Positions 49,311 to 60,793 of a DNA stretch of 64,000 bases are shown here, piece after piece (within the stretch, counting starts at the first letter, position 1; every line of letters starts with the position of its first letter). Source of the DNA: Bettongia penicillata ogilbyi (lineage: Eukaryota; Chordata; Mammalia; Diprotodontia; Potoroidae); assembly GCA_023548195.1 (NCBI GenBank), contig JAJHZJ010000399.1:8251100-8315099 (forward strand), written 5' to 3'. The notes under the pieces are model-generated. The model did not search any database and had not been told where the DNA came from. It saw only the letters and a list, made by a program, of their open reading frames with translations. A program made the position numbers and the translations under genes.

Positions 49311-50914
49311 CTCTTTCAGGTGGTGATTGGTGGATTCTTTCAATTTCTATGTTGCCCTCCAGTTCTAATATATCAGGGCACTTTGATAATTTCTTGAAAG
49401 ATGACCTGGTTCTTGTAGTTGTTGCTGCTGCTTTTAAAAGTGACTTTCCAGTAGTTCAATAATTGGAATATTCTATCTCCTGGATCTATTTTCTACGTCA
49501 GTTGTTTTTCTAATGAGAAATTTCACATTTTCTTCTTTTTTTACTTTTTTATTTTTATCATTTTTTGACATGTCATAGAGTCATTTGTTTCCATTTGTTC
49601 AATTCTAGTTTTGAAGGAATTGTTTTCTTAAGTGAGTTTTTCTACTTCCTTTTCCATTTGGCCAATTCTATTTTTTAGGCTGTTATTTTCCCCAGTAAAT
49701 TTGTGTATATATTTTCCCTGGTTATTGATTCTTTTTTCATGATTCTCTTGCATTACTCTCGTTTCTTTTCCCATTTTTACTTCTACTTCCCTAATTTGCT
49801 TTTAAACAAGCGCTTCCAGGAATTCATTTTTGGGCCTGAGGCCAAATTACATTTTTTTTTGAGGTTTCATACGTAGCCATTTTGACATTAAGGTCCTCTT
49901 CTAAGTTTATGTTTTAATCCTTCCTGTCATTATAGTTACTTTCTATAGTCAATTACTTTTTTGGGGTTTTTTGATCATTATTTTCTGCTTTCTTTTCTTT
50001 CATGACTTGGTGTTTTTATGTGAAAGTTAGGCTCTGGTCCTTCACTGTCCCAACCTAAATGCTCTGGGCCTCTGTGTTTTACTGCTGGTTTTCATTGGGC
50101 CTCAGGGTTTAGCTGCTTCCCTTCTGGCTTGTATTGGGGTGTGGGGCCTCCCTGTTGGCCTCCCCTGAGTGTGGAGTTCAACTGCTGGCCTGTTCCAGCA
50201 CTGGAGCCTTGCATCCGGGTTGCTATGGTAACAGAGTCATTCTGGTGGTTGGTCCTGGAAGAGAGATCTTGTTGCTGATCTGCCCCAGGGAAGAGATCCT
50301 GCTGTGGGTTGCCATGGAAACAGGGTCTCTCTGATGGTAGGCCTCAAGGATGGGATCTCTTTGTTGGCCAAACCTGGGGTTAGTCTTCACTACTGATCAA
50401 CAATGGGGTCAACAGTGGGGTTAATCTGGCTGGTACCTTGTGTTAGGAGTATGGTCACTGGGGTAGAATGTTGCTGTGCTTCAGAGACTGCTCACTTGCC
50501 TAGGGATCTGCTGGTTTGCAAGAGGATAGGATCTCACTGGTGGATTGCCCCAGGCTTCTAGCATTGCTGTAGGCCCCCTTGCTGTGAGGCTGGTTGATGC
50601 TTCTCTTTTTAGACCTCACTCCCCTCCAACTTCAGTGAGATAGACCCTTCCTGAACAGCTGGTAAGCTGCTTCCCTGCTCCTAAATCAATTTTTTTGGAA
50701 GGGAATTTTGGAGGGTTTCTTAGGGTTCCCTCCTCACTCTGCCATTTTAGCACCAGAAGTCTGTAGTTTTGTTGCTCCTTTATTTTTTAAGGAAAATACA
50801 TGAAGGAGAGACTTTCCAGGAGAAGGGAAGTAGTTTGTCAACATCATCCAATCAATAAAAATGTTAAACAGAATGAAGGTTTATTATTTTATTTATGTTT
50901 TTCTTTTAATTTTC

Positions 50915-51184
50915 TGAGACTGGATGTCACTATTGCACCAAAACAGGAAATGTGGGGACCACATTTCTACTACTGATAGACATAGAAGTTTTGACCTGTT
51001 TTATTTCTGACCTGGATTGGTTTGCCCCAGTTTAGGCAACTTAATGGGCTTCTGTTTGCAGGGGCTCACTATATTAGTGTTGGAGTGGACACCCAATTGG
51101 CTTTAGATGACTGAAGCTCAAAACTCTTGAAATCAAGTGATCTACCAACCTCAATTTCCAAGCATTACAGTACCATGCCTGACT
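50915..51184 (-). pseudogene. RN7SL pseudogene: 7SL (signal recognition particle) RNA pseudogene
   Basis: The complement of this segment follows 7SL RNA from end to end. On the plus strand it shows GAGACTGGATGTCACTATTG (RNA 3' end), AAGTTTTGACCTGTTTTATT, TTCTGACCTGGATTGG, GTTTAGGCAACTTAATGGGC, GAGTGGACACCCAATTGG, TCTTGAAATCAAGTGATCTA and TACAGTACCATGCCTGAC (RNA 5' end). Both the Alu domain and the central S domain are present. It therefore derives from 7SL RNA itself and not from an Alu or B1 SINE. T-rich DNA on the RNA's 3' side (about 50880-50914) fits a decayed poly(A) tail of a retrocopy. Many substitutions and small deletions (about 270 versus about 300 bases) make it non-functional. Confidence 0.88.
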
Positions 51185-51209
51185 GAATGGAATTTTATGT
51201 ACCAAAAAG

Positions 51210-51482
51210 AAAAATTATAACTGCTCTTTTTTGCTATTGAAAAGAAATAGAAGAAAAGGGAACTAGACACATTCAGGGAATGGCTAAACAAATTAAGTAT
51301 AGGAAGAATTGTATGAACTGATACAGAGAGAAATAGCAAAATCAGGGAAAAAAAAATACAGAGGAACAAACTTCATGAAGAAAAACTACTTTGAAAGACT
51401 TCAGAACTCTGAATAGTGTAACGGCTAACCATGACTTCAGAAATATTTCTGAAATCCACCTCCCTAATAGAGAATGAGGGAT
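51210..51482 (+). mobile_element. L1 3' end, old family
   Basis: TTGTATGAACTGATACAGAG, CTTTGAAAGACTTCAGAAC, GGCTAACCATGACTTCAGAA. The continuation at 51610-51790 (CTGAATTATGCTTATTTGTTAC in part) probably belongs to the same copy, interrupted by microsatellites. Confidence 0.65.
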
Positions 51483-51608
51483 GATATATAATATATATAT
51501 ATATAGTATATACTATATATAATATATATATATATTATATATATGGAGAGAGAGAGAGAGAGGAGAGAGAAGAGAAGAGGAGAGAGAGAGAGAGAGAGAG
51601 AGAAAGGG
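51483..51608. repeat. (TA)n then (GA)n microsatellites
   Basis: TA-rich palindromic stretch 51483-51545 followed by GA repeats 51546-51608. Confidence 0.95.
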
Positions 51609-51794
51609 AGAAAGGATGAAAATAATATCTATTTGGGATGATACATATGTCAATATATGTATGTATGTATGACATAAAGAGTATGTGAGTTTGTCTTTCT
51701 GAATTATGCTTATTTGTTACAAAGATTATGTTTTCTTTATCTGTTGGGGGAAGAAGGGAAAGTAGTGTTTCCCAGAAAAAAAGAAAAATGGGTT

Positions 51795-53335
51795 TTTAAA
51801 ATAATTTTTTTTTGTTTTTAAGTAACATTTTATTTTCCCCCAATTACATGTTAAAACAATTATTAACGTAAGGTTTGAATTTCAAATTCTATCCCCTAAG
51901 CAATCCAATATAGGCTATACATGTGTAATCATGTAAAACATGCCCATGTCATTGATTTTGCATAAGAAGACTCAAAAAATGAGAAGGGGGGAGGGAGGGA
52001 GGGAGAGACACAGACAGATAGACAGACAGAAGAAGGAAGGAAGGAAGGAAGGAAGGAAGGAAGGAAGGAAGGAAGGAAGGAAGGAAGGAAGGAAGGAAGG
52101 AAGGAAGGAAGGAAGGAAGGAAGGAAGGAAGGAAGGAAGGAAGGAAGGAAGGAAGGAAGGAAGGAAGGAAAGAAGGAAGGAAGGAAGAAAAAGGAAGAGA
52201 ATCTGTATTCAGATAATATAGTATCAGTTCTTTCTCTGAAGGTAGATAGCTGTTTTCATCATAAATCCTTCAGGACTGTCTTGGATCACTGTAGTGTTGA
52301 GAATGGCTGTCATTCACCTCACTAAGTCATGGACCTCATAGAATATTGGTGTTACTGTGTACAATGTTGTCCTAGTTTGGCTCACTTCATTTCTATTAGT
52401 CTTTTTGGGTTTCTTTGAAAGTAGCATGTTTGTAATTTCTTATAACACAATAGTGTTCCATCACAACGATATACCATAGCTTGTTCAACTATTCCTCAAT
52501 TGATGGGTATTCTTTTGATTTCCAAGACTATAAATATTTTTGTACATGTAAGTCCTTTTCCATTTCTCTTCTTTAAAACCTTTATTAATAATTTATTTCA
52601 CTATTTCAGTAATCTTGTATATCTCTATATATCTTGTATCAGATATACTTAATGCAAATATTTTCTAATATGACTTCCTTTCATTGACAGCTTCTTTAAT
52701 TTTCTTTGTGAAAAAAGTTTTACATAATATTGCCTTTTTGTTTTAATTAGATATTCTATACCTTCTCTGATTATGAAACATTAAACTATCCATAGTTTTC
52801 AAATGTAACCTATTTTCCTTTACTTTTAAGGGTGTAATATGCTTATATTTAAAGTTTGTCCATTTGCAATGTATTGTAGTACATGCTTTAAAATGTTATT
52901 CTAAACCTATTTTGCATCAGAATATTTTCCACTTTTCCCTCTAGACCTTGTTGAATCCTTCCATAATAGTTTGCATTGAAATACTATATTTTATGCATTT
53001 TTCAATTTCTTCTTATTTAGTCTATTTTGCTGATTAACTTTATATTATTCCATCCCCAGATGTTTTTGATTACTTTGTAATATATTTTGAAATATGATAA
53101 TACCAAGTGCCACTTCTTGCATTATTTTGATATATTCCTTGACATTTTTGGTCTTTTATTTCTCCTGAAAATTTCTTATTTTTTCTAATTTCCCAAAGTT
53201 AGACTTTTGACAATTTGGTTGGTGTTGCACTAAATTTGCAGAGTAACTGAGATAGCGCTATTGTTTTTACTCAGTTAATACAGTCATGGGCATTGACTCT
53301 ATACTTGTTTAGACCTTTCTTATTTCTTTAAAAAT
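51795..53335 (-). mobile_element. L1 3' half, antisense, diverged
   Basis: Starts with CCCCCAATTACATGTTAAAA, the complement of a marsupial L1 end. It continues TATTCCTCAATTGATGGGTA and TTGATTTCCAAGACTATAAA, parallel to 45640-45720 of the other antisense L1. Further ORF2-region sequence decays towards 53335. A long AAGG repeat has grown in its A-rich 3' region. Confidence 0.75.
52032..52190. repeat. (AAGG)n microsatellite
   Basis: About 35 uninterrupted AAGG units (52032-52170) followed by a few variant units. Confidence 0.98.
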
Positions 53336-53343
53336 GTTTTGTC

Positions 53344-53490
53344 CTACTAATGTACTGTTGATGGAGCTGTGAATTGATCCAAACATTCTGGAGAGCAATT
53401 TGAAATTATGCCCAAAGCACAATCAAACTGTGCATACACTTTGATTCAGTAATACCATTACTAGGTCTGCATTTAAAAAAATTTTTTAAA
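53344..53490 (+). mobile_element. L1 ORF2 C-terminal fragment
   Basis: TGATGGAGCTGTGAATTGAT, AACATTCTGGAGAGCAATTT, TGATTCAGTAATACCATTAC; short and without a tail. Confidence 0.75.
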
Positions 53491-53629
53491 AATACATATC
53501 TAAACTTGAAGTTCAGAAGGAAATACAGTAAAGCATGACAGCTTCAAAAATGGCATGTTGAATTTATCGCATACTCTTTTTTAATTCTAAAATATATCAT
53601 TTTAATTAGTTTTCATAATAGTCTAGTCA

Positions 53630-53755
53630 GTAGTTCTTAATATAGGGTCTTGGCAATTCCATGTAGTTTGTTTTATGCAGTTAAAAATATTATTCTGCCA
53701 AAGAGGTCCATGACACAAAAAAAGACATAGAACCTCTATTCTAGACCTTTGAGAG
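53630..53755. mobile_element. hAT-like element fragment
   Basis: AGTAGTTCTTAATATAGGGTC, then ATTATTCTGCCAAAGAGGTC, then CATGACACAAAAAAAGACAT; related to the copies at 2956 and 18862. Confidence 0.45.
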
Positions 53756-54221
53756 ATACAGTATCATCTGGATCCTAGGTGCAATGGCCTTGATTGAAAG
53801 ATTGCTATGGTACTTGACCTGATCCATATTGTTATTTCCCCAAGTCAGAATATCCTTGCCCCAGATCATTCTCATTCTCTTGGGTTTGCTCCTAAAAATC
53901 ACTTTGTTTTTTAGTTTGTTTACATAGGCTAAAAGGATCCACTTTCAGACCAGGCATAGACTCCTTCAGTCTTCAGAAAAACTGTGTGTTCCACAGTGTT
54001 TCAAAGGGCACATTTGAAGCCAGAACAAATGGCCTCACAGACATTTTCCTGTTCTAGAAGTCCTGTCTCTTCAAGGACTTCTGAATTCTAGGATGGAAGA
54101 AAAAGCTCTGCAACCTTTGCTGTGGATACACAGCATTCTCTTCTGATTACTCTTTCTCTGCCTCCATCTACTTTTCTAAAAAAATATATTGGCTTTTTAC
54201 AATGGTCTCTCTTAACCCTGT

Positions 54222-54480
54222 TAGAAGCAGTTAGGTGGCACCATGCAAGGAACACTGGATCTGAAGTTAAAAAGACATGGGTTCAAATATAGCCCCAGAC
54301 AATTACTAGCCGTATAACCCTAGGCAAGTCACTTAAATTCTGTTTAACTCTCTTTCTTTAACTGTAAAACAGGGATAATAATAGCACTCCCAGAGCTTTG
54401 GTGAAAATAAAATAAGATAATATTTATATTATCTTGGGACATAGAAGATGTTTAATAAGTGCTTTTTCACTTTCCTTCTT
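54222..54480 (+). repeat. tRNA-head CORE-SINE, full length
   Basis: GAAGCAGTTAGGTGGCACCA, ACATGGGTTCAAATATAGCC, CTAGGCAAGTCACTTAAATT, GGATAATAATAGCACTCCC, and TGTTTAATAAGTGCTTTT. Confidence 0.85.
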
Positions 54481-54589
54481 CCCCTTCTCTTTATTCTTTA
54501 TACTCCTGGTAAAAAAAAAAAAAAAACCTCAAGGAATTTCTCATAATTTAATTGAATTGTTGGTACCTGTGAAATATTAGTAGCATCAC

Positions 54590-54605
54590 AAGAAGGCTTC
54601 CAGCA
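54590..54605 (+). repeat. Target-site duplication, left copy
   Basis: AAGAAGGCTTCCAGCA; matches 58060-58075 at 14 of 16 positions. Confidence 0.75.
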
Positions 54606-55439
54606 GGAGGTGGAGCCAAAATGACAGAGTAAAACAGAGCCTTGCCTGAAGCTCTCCCCCAAATCCCTTGAAATACCTTTAAAAATGACTCTAAACAAAT
54701 TCCAGAACAATAGAACCTACAAAAAGACAGAGTAAAACAAATTCTCAGCCCAAGACTACTTGGAATGTCAACTGGAAAGGTCTGTTGCACCAGATGAGGG
54801 GAGCATAGTCCAGCACAGGCTGCAGTAGCACAAATTGGACACCTCAGCAAACCAGAAGCAGGCCTTGGGGAGACTGAATCACTGATAGCAGTGGCAGTTT
54901 CCAAACCTCTCAGCCTACAGACAGTAAGGAGGTTAAACAACTGGTCAGAAGGAGATTACAGGGGCCTTGTTACTAGCACTGAGAGAGGACTCTGTTTCTT
55001 TGCCCATACTTGGATTTGAGTGGCAGTCCTGGCTGGAAGTCCCAGGGTGAGGAAGAGCACTAGTACTGTAGAGTTTGCAGATGCTCCTCTCAGTTCCAGG
55101 GTAAAAAAGACTACTTGTGGTTGTTCACTGACCAGAGCACAGACCAGAAAAGGATCTTCTCCTCAGATAATACCACCTTGGAAGAACTGAAAGCTTACCA
55201 AAAAGCTGCATAAAACCCTTAACTTAACACCTTCCATCCTGTAAGCAGAGCTCTACCTTAACAAAGAGTCAAAAGTCAAGTAATTATCTGGAAAAATGAA
55301 CAAAAAATGGGAAAAACTCTGACTATAGAAGTTACTATGGTGACAAGGAAGATCAAAACCCACACTCAGAAGAAGACCACAAAAATCAAACCTCCTAGAT
55401 CCAAAGCCCCTAAGAAAAATATGATTTGATTTCAGCTCA

Positions 55440-56300
55440 AAAAGGATTTTGAAAACCAGGTAAGAGAAGAAGATGGAAAACTCAGAAGAAAAATGAAAGG
55501 GATGCAAGAAAATCATGAAAAACAAGTCAATGGCTTGATAAAGAAGTTACAAAAAATACTGAAGAAAATAATACCTTAAAAAACAGACCAGATGAAATGG
55601 TAAAAGAGGTCCAAAAAGTCAATCAGGAGAAGAGTGTTTTGGAAAGTAGAACTGGCCAAGTTTAAAAGGTCTAAAATCTCACTATAGAAAATAATTCCTT
55701 AAAAAATAGAATGGGGCAAATGGAAGCTAATGACTTTATGAGAAAATAAGAAATTATAAAACAAAACAAAAAGAATGAAAAAATAACAGACAATGTGAAA
55801 TATCTTGTTGAAAAAAACATTTGACATTGAAAAGAAATTCAGAGAAGATAATTTTAAAATCATTGGACTATCTGAAAGTCATGATCCAAAAAAGGATCTA
55901 GACATCATCTTTCAAGAAATTTTCAAGGAAAACTGCCCTGATATTTTAGAACCAGAGGATAAGATAGAAGTGGAAAGAATCCATTAATCACCTCCTGAAA
56001 GAGATCCCAAGAGGAAAACTGTCAAAAATATTTCAATCAAATTTAAGAGTACCCAGGTCAAAGAGAAAATATTCTAAGCAGCCAGAAAGAAACAATTCAA
56101 GTATTGTGGAGTCACAGTCAAGATAACCCAATATTTAGCTCCTTCTGCATTAAAGGATTGGAGGGCTTGGACTATGATATTCTAGAGGGCAAAGAAGCTA
56201 GAGTTACTACCAAGAATCACCTACTCAGGAAAACTAAGTATAATCCTTTGGGGGGGGAAAACAGATATTCAATGAATCATAGGACTTTCACACATTCTTA
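55440..56300 (+). pseudogene. HAL1/L1 ORF1 remnant
   Basis: L1 ORF1 encodes an RNA-binding trimeric coiled-coil protein that coats the transcript. A Lys/Glu-rich coiled-coil portion is visible in broken frames. The best open piece (55805-55987) reads DIEKKFREDNFKIIGLSES, then NCPDILEPEDKIEVERIH, the RRM-like domain. C-terminal domain pieces follow at 56104-56301. Several stops and frameshifts prevent a full protein. Confidence 0.82.
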
Positions 56301-57214
56301 AGAAAAGATCAGAGCTTTTTAAGCTTTTTTTTTCAGCTTTTTTAAGGAAATTTAACTTTCAAATATAAGACTCAAGACAGAAAAAAAAAGGTAAACAGAA
56401 AAGGAAAATCATAAGGGACTTAATGAGGTTCAACTGTTTATATTCCTACATAGGAAGATGATTTTATAACTCATAAGACTTTTATCATTATTAAGGAAAT
56501 TAGAAAGAGTATATATAGACAGAGAGAACAGGTATGAGTTGAATATGAAAGGATTATATCTAAAAAATAAGTTAAGGTGTGAGAGAAGAATGTACTGGGA
56601 AAAAGAGAAAAGGAGAGGCAGAATGGGGTGAAAAAAAGGAAGAAAAAGCTTTTATAATGGAAGAGAACAGGGTGGAGGTGAGGAGTTGGTGAACCAATTC
56701 ATCAGAATTGACTCAAAGAGGTAATAACATACATGTTCAATTAGATATAGAAATCTATCTTACCCTACCGGAAAGTAGGAGGGCAAGAGGATAAGATAAG
56801 GGGAAGGTTGATAGAAAAGAGAGCAGACTGGGGAATTGGGTAATCCAAAGCAGAACACTTCTGAGGAGGGATAGGGTGAAAGGAGAGAAAGAATAGAATA
56901 AACTGGGTGGGGGGAATAGGATGGAGGGGAAATACAGTTAGCAATAGCAACTGAAAAAATTCTGAAGCAGATTTCTCTGATGAAGGCCTCATTTCTCAAA
57001 TGTATAGAGAACTGAGTTAAATTTATGAAAGAATTCCCCAGTTGATAAATGATCAAAAGATATTAGTTTTCAGATGAAGTAATCAAAGTTATCTATAGCC
57101 ATATGAAAATATACTCTTAACTAACTATTGATTGGAGAAATACAAATTAAAACATCTCTGAAGTACTGCATACCTATTAGATTGGCTAATAGGACAGAAA
57201 AGATAAATGACAAA

Positions 57215-57265
57215 TGTTGGAGATGTGGGAAAAATGAGACATCAGTGCACTGTTGGTGGAGTTGT
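57215..57265 (+). pseudogene. L1 ORF2 C-terminal cysteine-motif relic
   Basis: Reads CWRCGKNETSVHCWWSC, which parallels the cysteine-rich end of L1 ORF2 (C-x3-C-x7-H-x4-C in human L1) with one residue fewer in the first spacer. The catalytic domains of ORF2 are absent upstream. Confidence 0.75.
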
Positions 57266-58059
57266 GAACTGAATCAATCATTCTATAGAGCAATTTGAAA
57301 CTATGCGCAAAGGGTTCTAAGACCACGCATACCCTTTGACCTAGTAGTGCCACTATGAGACCCGTATCCAATAAGAGATTTTTAAAAAGGAAAGGGACTT
57401 ATATGTACATCAGTATTTCTAGAAGCTCTTTTATGGGGGCAAAGAATTAGAAATCGAGGGGAATGACTGAACAGATTGTGGTATATGATTGTGTGAAATG
57501 ATGAGAAGGATACTCTCAGAAAAACCTGGAAAGACTTTCATGGACTGATGCAAAGTGAAATGTACTGTGTACAGCAATACTGTAAGATGATCAGCTATGA
57601 ATAACTTAGCTGTTCTCAGCAATACAATGATCCAAGATAATGCTGAAGGATTTATGATGAAAAATGCCATCCATTCCCAAAGAAAGAACTGATGATGTCT
57701 GAATACAGATTGAAGTATACTTTTTTTAAACTTTCTTTGTTTTCTTTAAGTTTTTTTGTTTATGTTTTCTTTCACAACATGTCTATTATATGCTCTGTAT
57801 AACTACACATGTATAACTTACATTGAATTACTTGCCTTCTCAATGAGAAGGAGTGGAGAGAAAGAATAGGAGAGAATTTGGAACTCAATGTTTTAAAACT
57901 GAATGTTAAAATTATTTTGTATTTAAAATTTAAATTTTATAAATTTCTAAATAAATAAATTTTAGAAATAAAAATTAAAATAAATTTAAATTTAAAAAAA
58001 TTTACATGTAATTGGGGAAAAAATAAAATACTGCATAAAAAAAGACAAGTTAAAAAAAG

Positions 58060-58075
58060 AAGAAGACTTCTAGCA
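58060..58075 (+). repeat. Target-site duplication, right copy
   Basis: AAGAAGACTTCTAGCA immediately after the A-rich end of the HAL1-like element. Confidence 0.75.
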
Positions 58076-58079
58076 CTTC

Positions 58080-58505
58080 TAGGTAGGGATCTCTAAGGAG
58101 GAAGTAAGAAACAAGTGAACAGGAATCACCAAGAAAAAAACAGTCTAGAGAGGGTCTCCATCTGTAACAACAGAGTTAACCACATTGATCTCTGATCACA
58201 GATATATTCAAATGTGAAATATAAACAATTCTGAATTGTACAAATAATTATATTGAAATAGAACAACAATCAATCTTTATTTGTTGAAGCTGATATTTTT
58301 GTAATTAGATTATTTTTAACAAGTTTAATGTATTATTAAATTTTACCTTTCTTATGATGCCCAGCAGAGGGTCAGCCACAAAACTGCATTTAATAGATGG
58401 TTTTCAACTTGAACTATAAATCATTCAACCAGAAAGTCCCGAAAAATGTCCCAAGGGAGTAGGGGAATGACTGACAGGCAGCCTCATTGGCTCTTATCTG
58501 ACTGT
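58080..58505. other. Unannotated intergenic DNA
   Basis: Nothing recognised. Confidence 0.5.
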
Positions 58506-58507
58506 TG

Positions 58508-58650
58508 AGAATCATTGTGACATAATGGCTAAAGTGTTGAACTTAGCATCAGACCTCTATTTGAATGATGGGAAAATTATTTAAATTCTCAGGACCTCCA
58601 TTTTCTGACCTATAAAGTGGAAATAGTATTTGTATTTGTATAACAGTTAT
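58508..58650 (+). repeat. MIR-type CORE-SINE, diverged
   Basis: GTGACATAATGGCTAAAGTG head, then CTCCATTTTCTGACCTATAA. Confidence 0.6.
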
Positions 58651-58654
58651 TACA

Positions 58655-59760
58655 CTGGTCCCCACTGCCTGAAAGTCAGGTATGTTACATTTCACCCTTT
58701 CCCCAGAGTTCAGGGTTAAGGAATGTGACTCATCTCTACTATTTGTCCCCACTGATTGTGTTCCCTTAATTTTGGGAGGTCCTTAGCACCCCAGTTTCAT
58801 TTTACCACTTAAAAGTGAGGTTAGCATTAATATTTACTTCACAGGCATTACAAGAACAAACATACAAATATTCCTCCCCACACTGGGAGAAGAGACGTAG
58901 ACCCCCATACACAACCTCTGTTTGCAGAAGGGAAGGGGATTAGATTCACAGCTTAACTGTGTTCTTACATAGCAATCATTCTCTGATGTCAAGGAGCTTA
59001 CATTGTAAAGAAGATCACACGTTTTAGAGAAGTAGAAGCCGCCTTTCTTAGAGCAAAAAATTTATCAAGTTTATAAAATTTGTTCATTCCTCCCAAAGAT
59101 TGGCCTAGATTATATTTATTGATATTGCTTTCTGCCCCTATCTCTTTCCATGGTTCCCTACTGGCCAAGAAAACACTTGAATCAATACCTATAATCAATA
59201 TATTTAAATTTTGTCCATTGAAACAGAATTCTATGAAACTAAATGCAAAAGGAAAAAAAAGGATGTGTAACATATTAGATTATTTGACTGACTGTCTGAT
59301 TCACATTATTCCCTAATGTCTTTAATCTCCTCCAGTCCTGAGAACATGAGTCAGATCTCAACCTTGGGGAGGAAGTGCCACAGATGTCAGGTTGTTGTGC
59401 TACTAATTTTCTGAATCCTAGCCATTGCCTCCTACGGTCACAAATCACATTATGATCAGAAAAGATAAAACTACAGAATAAACATCTAGGAATAGTTAGC
59501 TGCTCAATAAAAATTTATGGAGCATCCCTAGTTCTGTTTTGAGTTGATTTATTAAACATTTTGAGTTAATTTATTAAAGATTCACTAGGCTATGGGATCT
59601 AGTCCAAAACGTATGTTACCAGTCACCCTAGCATTTGCAAAAAACATGAAATTCAAGTTTCCTTGACTTTACTGCCAACTTCTTGGAAAATTAAGCTTGA
59701 TATTTAATAAATCAACTTAAAATCAGGCATGACCCAGGCATTACTGAGTAAGAATTCTTT
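58655..59760. other. Unannotated intergenic DNA
   Basis: No gene or clear repeat; small frames at 58998-59316 have no family resemblance. Confidence 0.5.
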
Positions 59761-59766
59761 GAGATA

Positions 59767-59778
59767 TGTGTGTGTATG

Positions 59779-59813
<35 letters not shown>

Positions 59814-59818
59814 CAGAC

Positions 59819-59859
<41 letters not shown>
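59767..59859. repeat. (GT)n-(GA)n compound microsatellite
   Basis: GT units 59767-59810, AGACAGACAG bridge, GA units 59819-59859. Confidence 0.97.
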
Positions 59860-60137
59860 TGACAAATAGATGTTCTGAGGTTTTTATCTTTTCCAGGCTT
59901 AATTTGGGAATGTTTGGGAAACAAACTCTGAGATTGTATTGTAAATCTGTTATGGACCAGGGTGAGAATTTCAGTTACCTCCCCTCATAATTAGTCATTA
60001 TTGCATTTCTATTAGAAGAGAGAAGAATTTTCCATCTGGGGTTTTCATTCCACGTAGGACCTATACCTGAAAGGCCAAAAGTGTCCGTTTGCTGAACAGA
60101 TTCAGTGCAGTTCAACAAATATCCTTTAAGTGGCCAC

Positions 60138-60312
60138 TGTATCGGATCACAGACCTAGAATTGAAAGGGACCTTAGAGATCATCTAGTCCAATGTTCTCA
60201 TTTTACAGATGAGGAAACAGAGGCCCAGGGAAATAACATGATGCACACAAATAGCAAGAGGCAGAGTTGAGATTGAATATCTAATCCTAACTCTGATCCT
60301 AACAGAGCTCCT
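60138..60312 (-). repeat. MIR-type CORE-SINE, antisense
   Basis: TTGAAAGGGACCTTAGAGAT, CATCTAGTCCAATGTTCTC, TTTTACAGATGAGGAAACAG. Confidence 0.85.
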
Positions 60313-60550
60313 TCCTTCTCTGAGGATGGTTTTATTGTGGAAAAAAGAGCTATTTAGGAGAGTGGCTCTCTAAGCATCTTGCTGAGGAGGATCCAAGAAG
60401 GGAAGTCCCAAGGAAAGGTTAGTTCTTTTCCCAGCTTACCTTCTTGATACTCATGTACAGACAATATCCTATAATCTGTCATTTCATTACACAAATGTCT
60501 CCAATAAACTGAATTTTGCCCCAAACACAAACAGGCCAAGGATTAACTAG

Positions 60551-60793
60551 TTGTTGCTGTTTAGTCATTTCAGTCATGTCTGTCTCTTCGTGACCCCATT
60601 TGGGATTTTCTTGGCAGTATCAGTATCTTCTGAAGTGTTTGCCATTTCCTTCACCAGTTCAATTTACAGATGAGGAAACTGAGACCCACAGGGCTAAGTG
60701 ACTTGCCCAGGGTCACACAGCTAGTAAATGTCTAAGGTTAGATTTCCTGACTCTAGGTCCAACTCTCTATCCTTTGTGCTACCTAGCTGCCCC
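60551..60793 (-). repeat. Mar1-type SINE, full length, antisense
   Basis: The complement starts GGGGCAGCTAGGTAGCACAA (tRNA head). It carries the core (plus-strand AAGTGACTTGCCCAGGGTC) and the RTE-like tail (plus-strand TCTTCGTGACCCCATTTGGG, then TCAGTCATGTCTGTCTC). It is flanked by a perfect 12-base repeat AGGATTAACTAG at 60539-60550 and 60794-60805. It is better preserved than most SINEs here. Confidence 0.92.

Larger units (their letters stand above)
45205..50768 (-). mobile_element. Nearly full-length L1 retrotransposon, antisense
   Basis: Read on the minus strand: a 5' UTR starting near 50760, with GCTAAAATGGCAGAGTGAGG close to its start. ORF1-related sequence follows at about 49990-48980, including an ITQDLAAS-like motif. 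ORF2 covers roughly 48900-45850. At 47121-47333 it carries a reverse-transcriptase segment with SIDAAKAFDK, the L1 domain containing the first catalytic aspartate. The 3' UTR ends near 45205. All frames are broken by stops and shifts, so it is dead. The 5.56 kb length suggests small internal losses. Confidence 0.85.
54606..58059 (+). mobile_element. HAL1-like (half-L1) retrotransposon with target-site duplication
   Basis: Starts GGAGGTGGAGCCAAAATGAC, as marsupial L1/HAL1 5' UTRs do. Order: 5' UTR to about 55300, ORF1 remnant about 55300-56300, purine-rich non-coding stretch about 56330-56950, an ORF2 C-terminal relic about 57100-57500, and an L1-type 3' UTR with an A-rich end. No endonuclease or reverse-transcriptase region is present. 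It is flanked by a 16-base direct repeat with two transitions (54590-54605 and 58060-58075). The total of 3.45 kb and both intact ends argue for a complete non-autonomous element that used L1 machinery, and against a fragment. Confidence 0.82.

Noticed and set aside
50900..51190. An Alu or B1 SINE.
   Set aside because: The central S-domain sequence is present, which Alu and B1 lack, so 7SL RNA itself is the better source.
59767..59859. Possible Z-DNA or H-DNA forming switch at the GT/GA microsatellite.
   Set aside because: Such potential is generic to this kind of repeat and nothing around it suggests a function.
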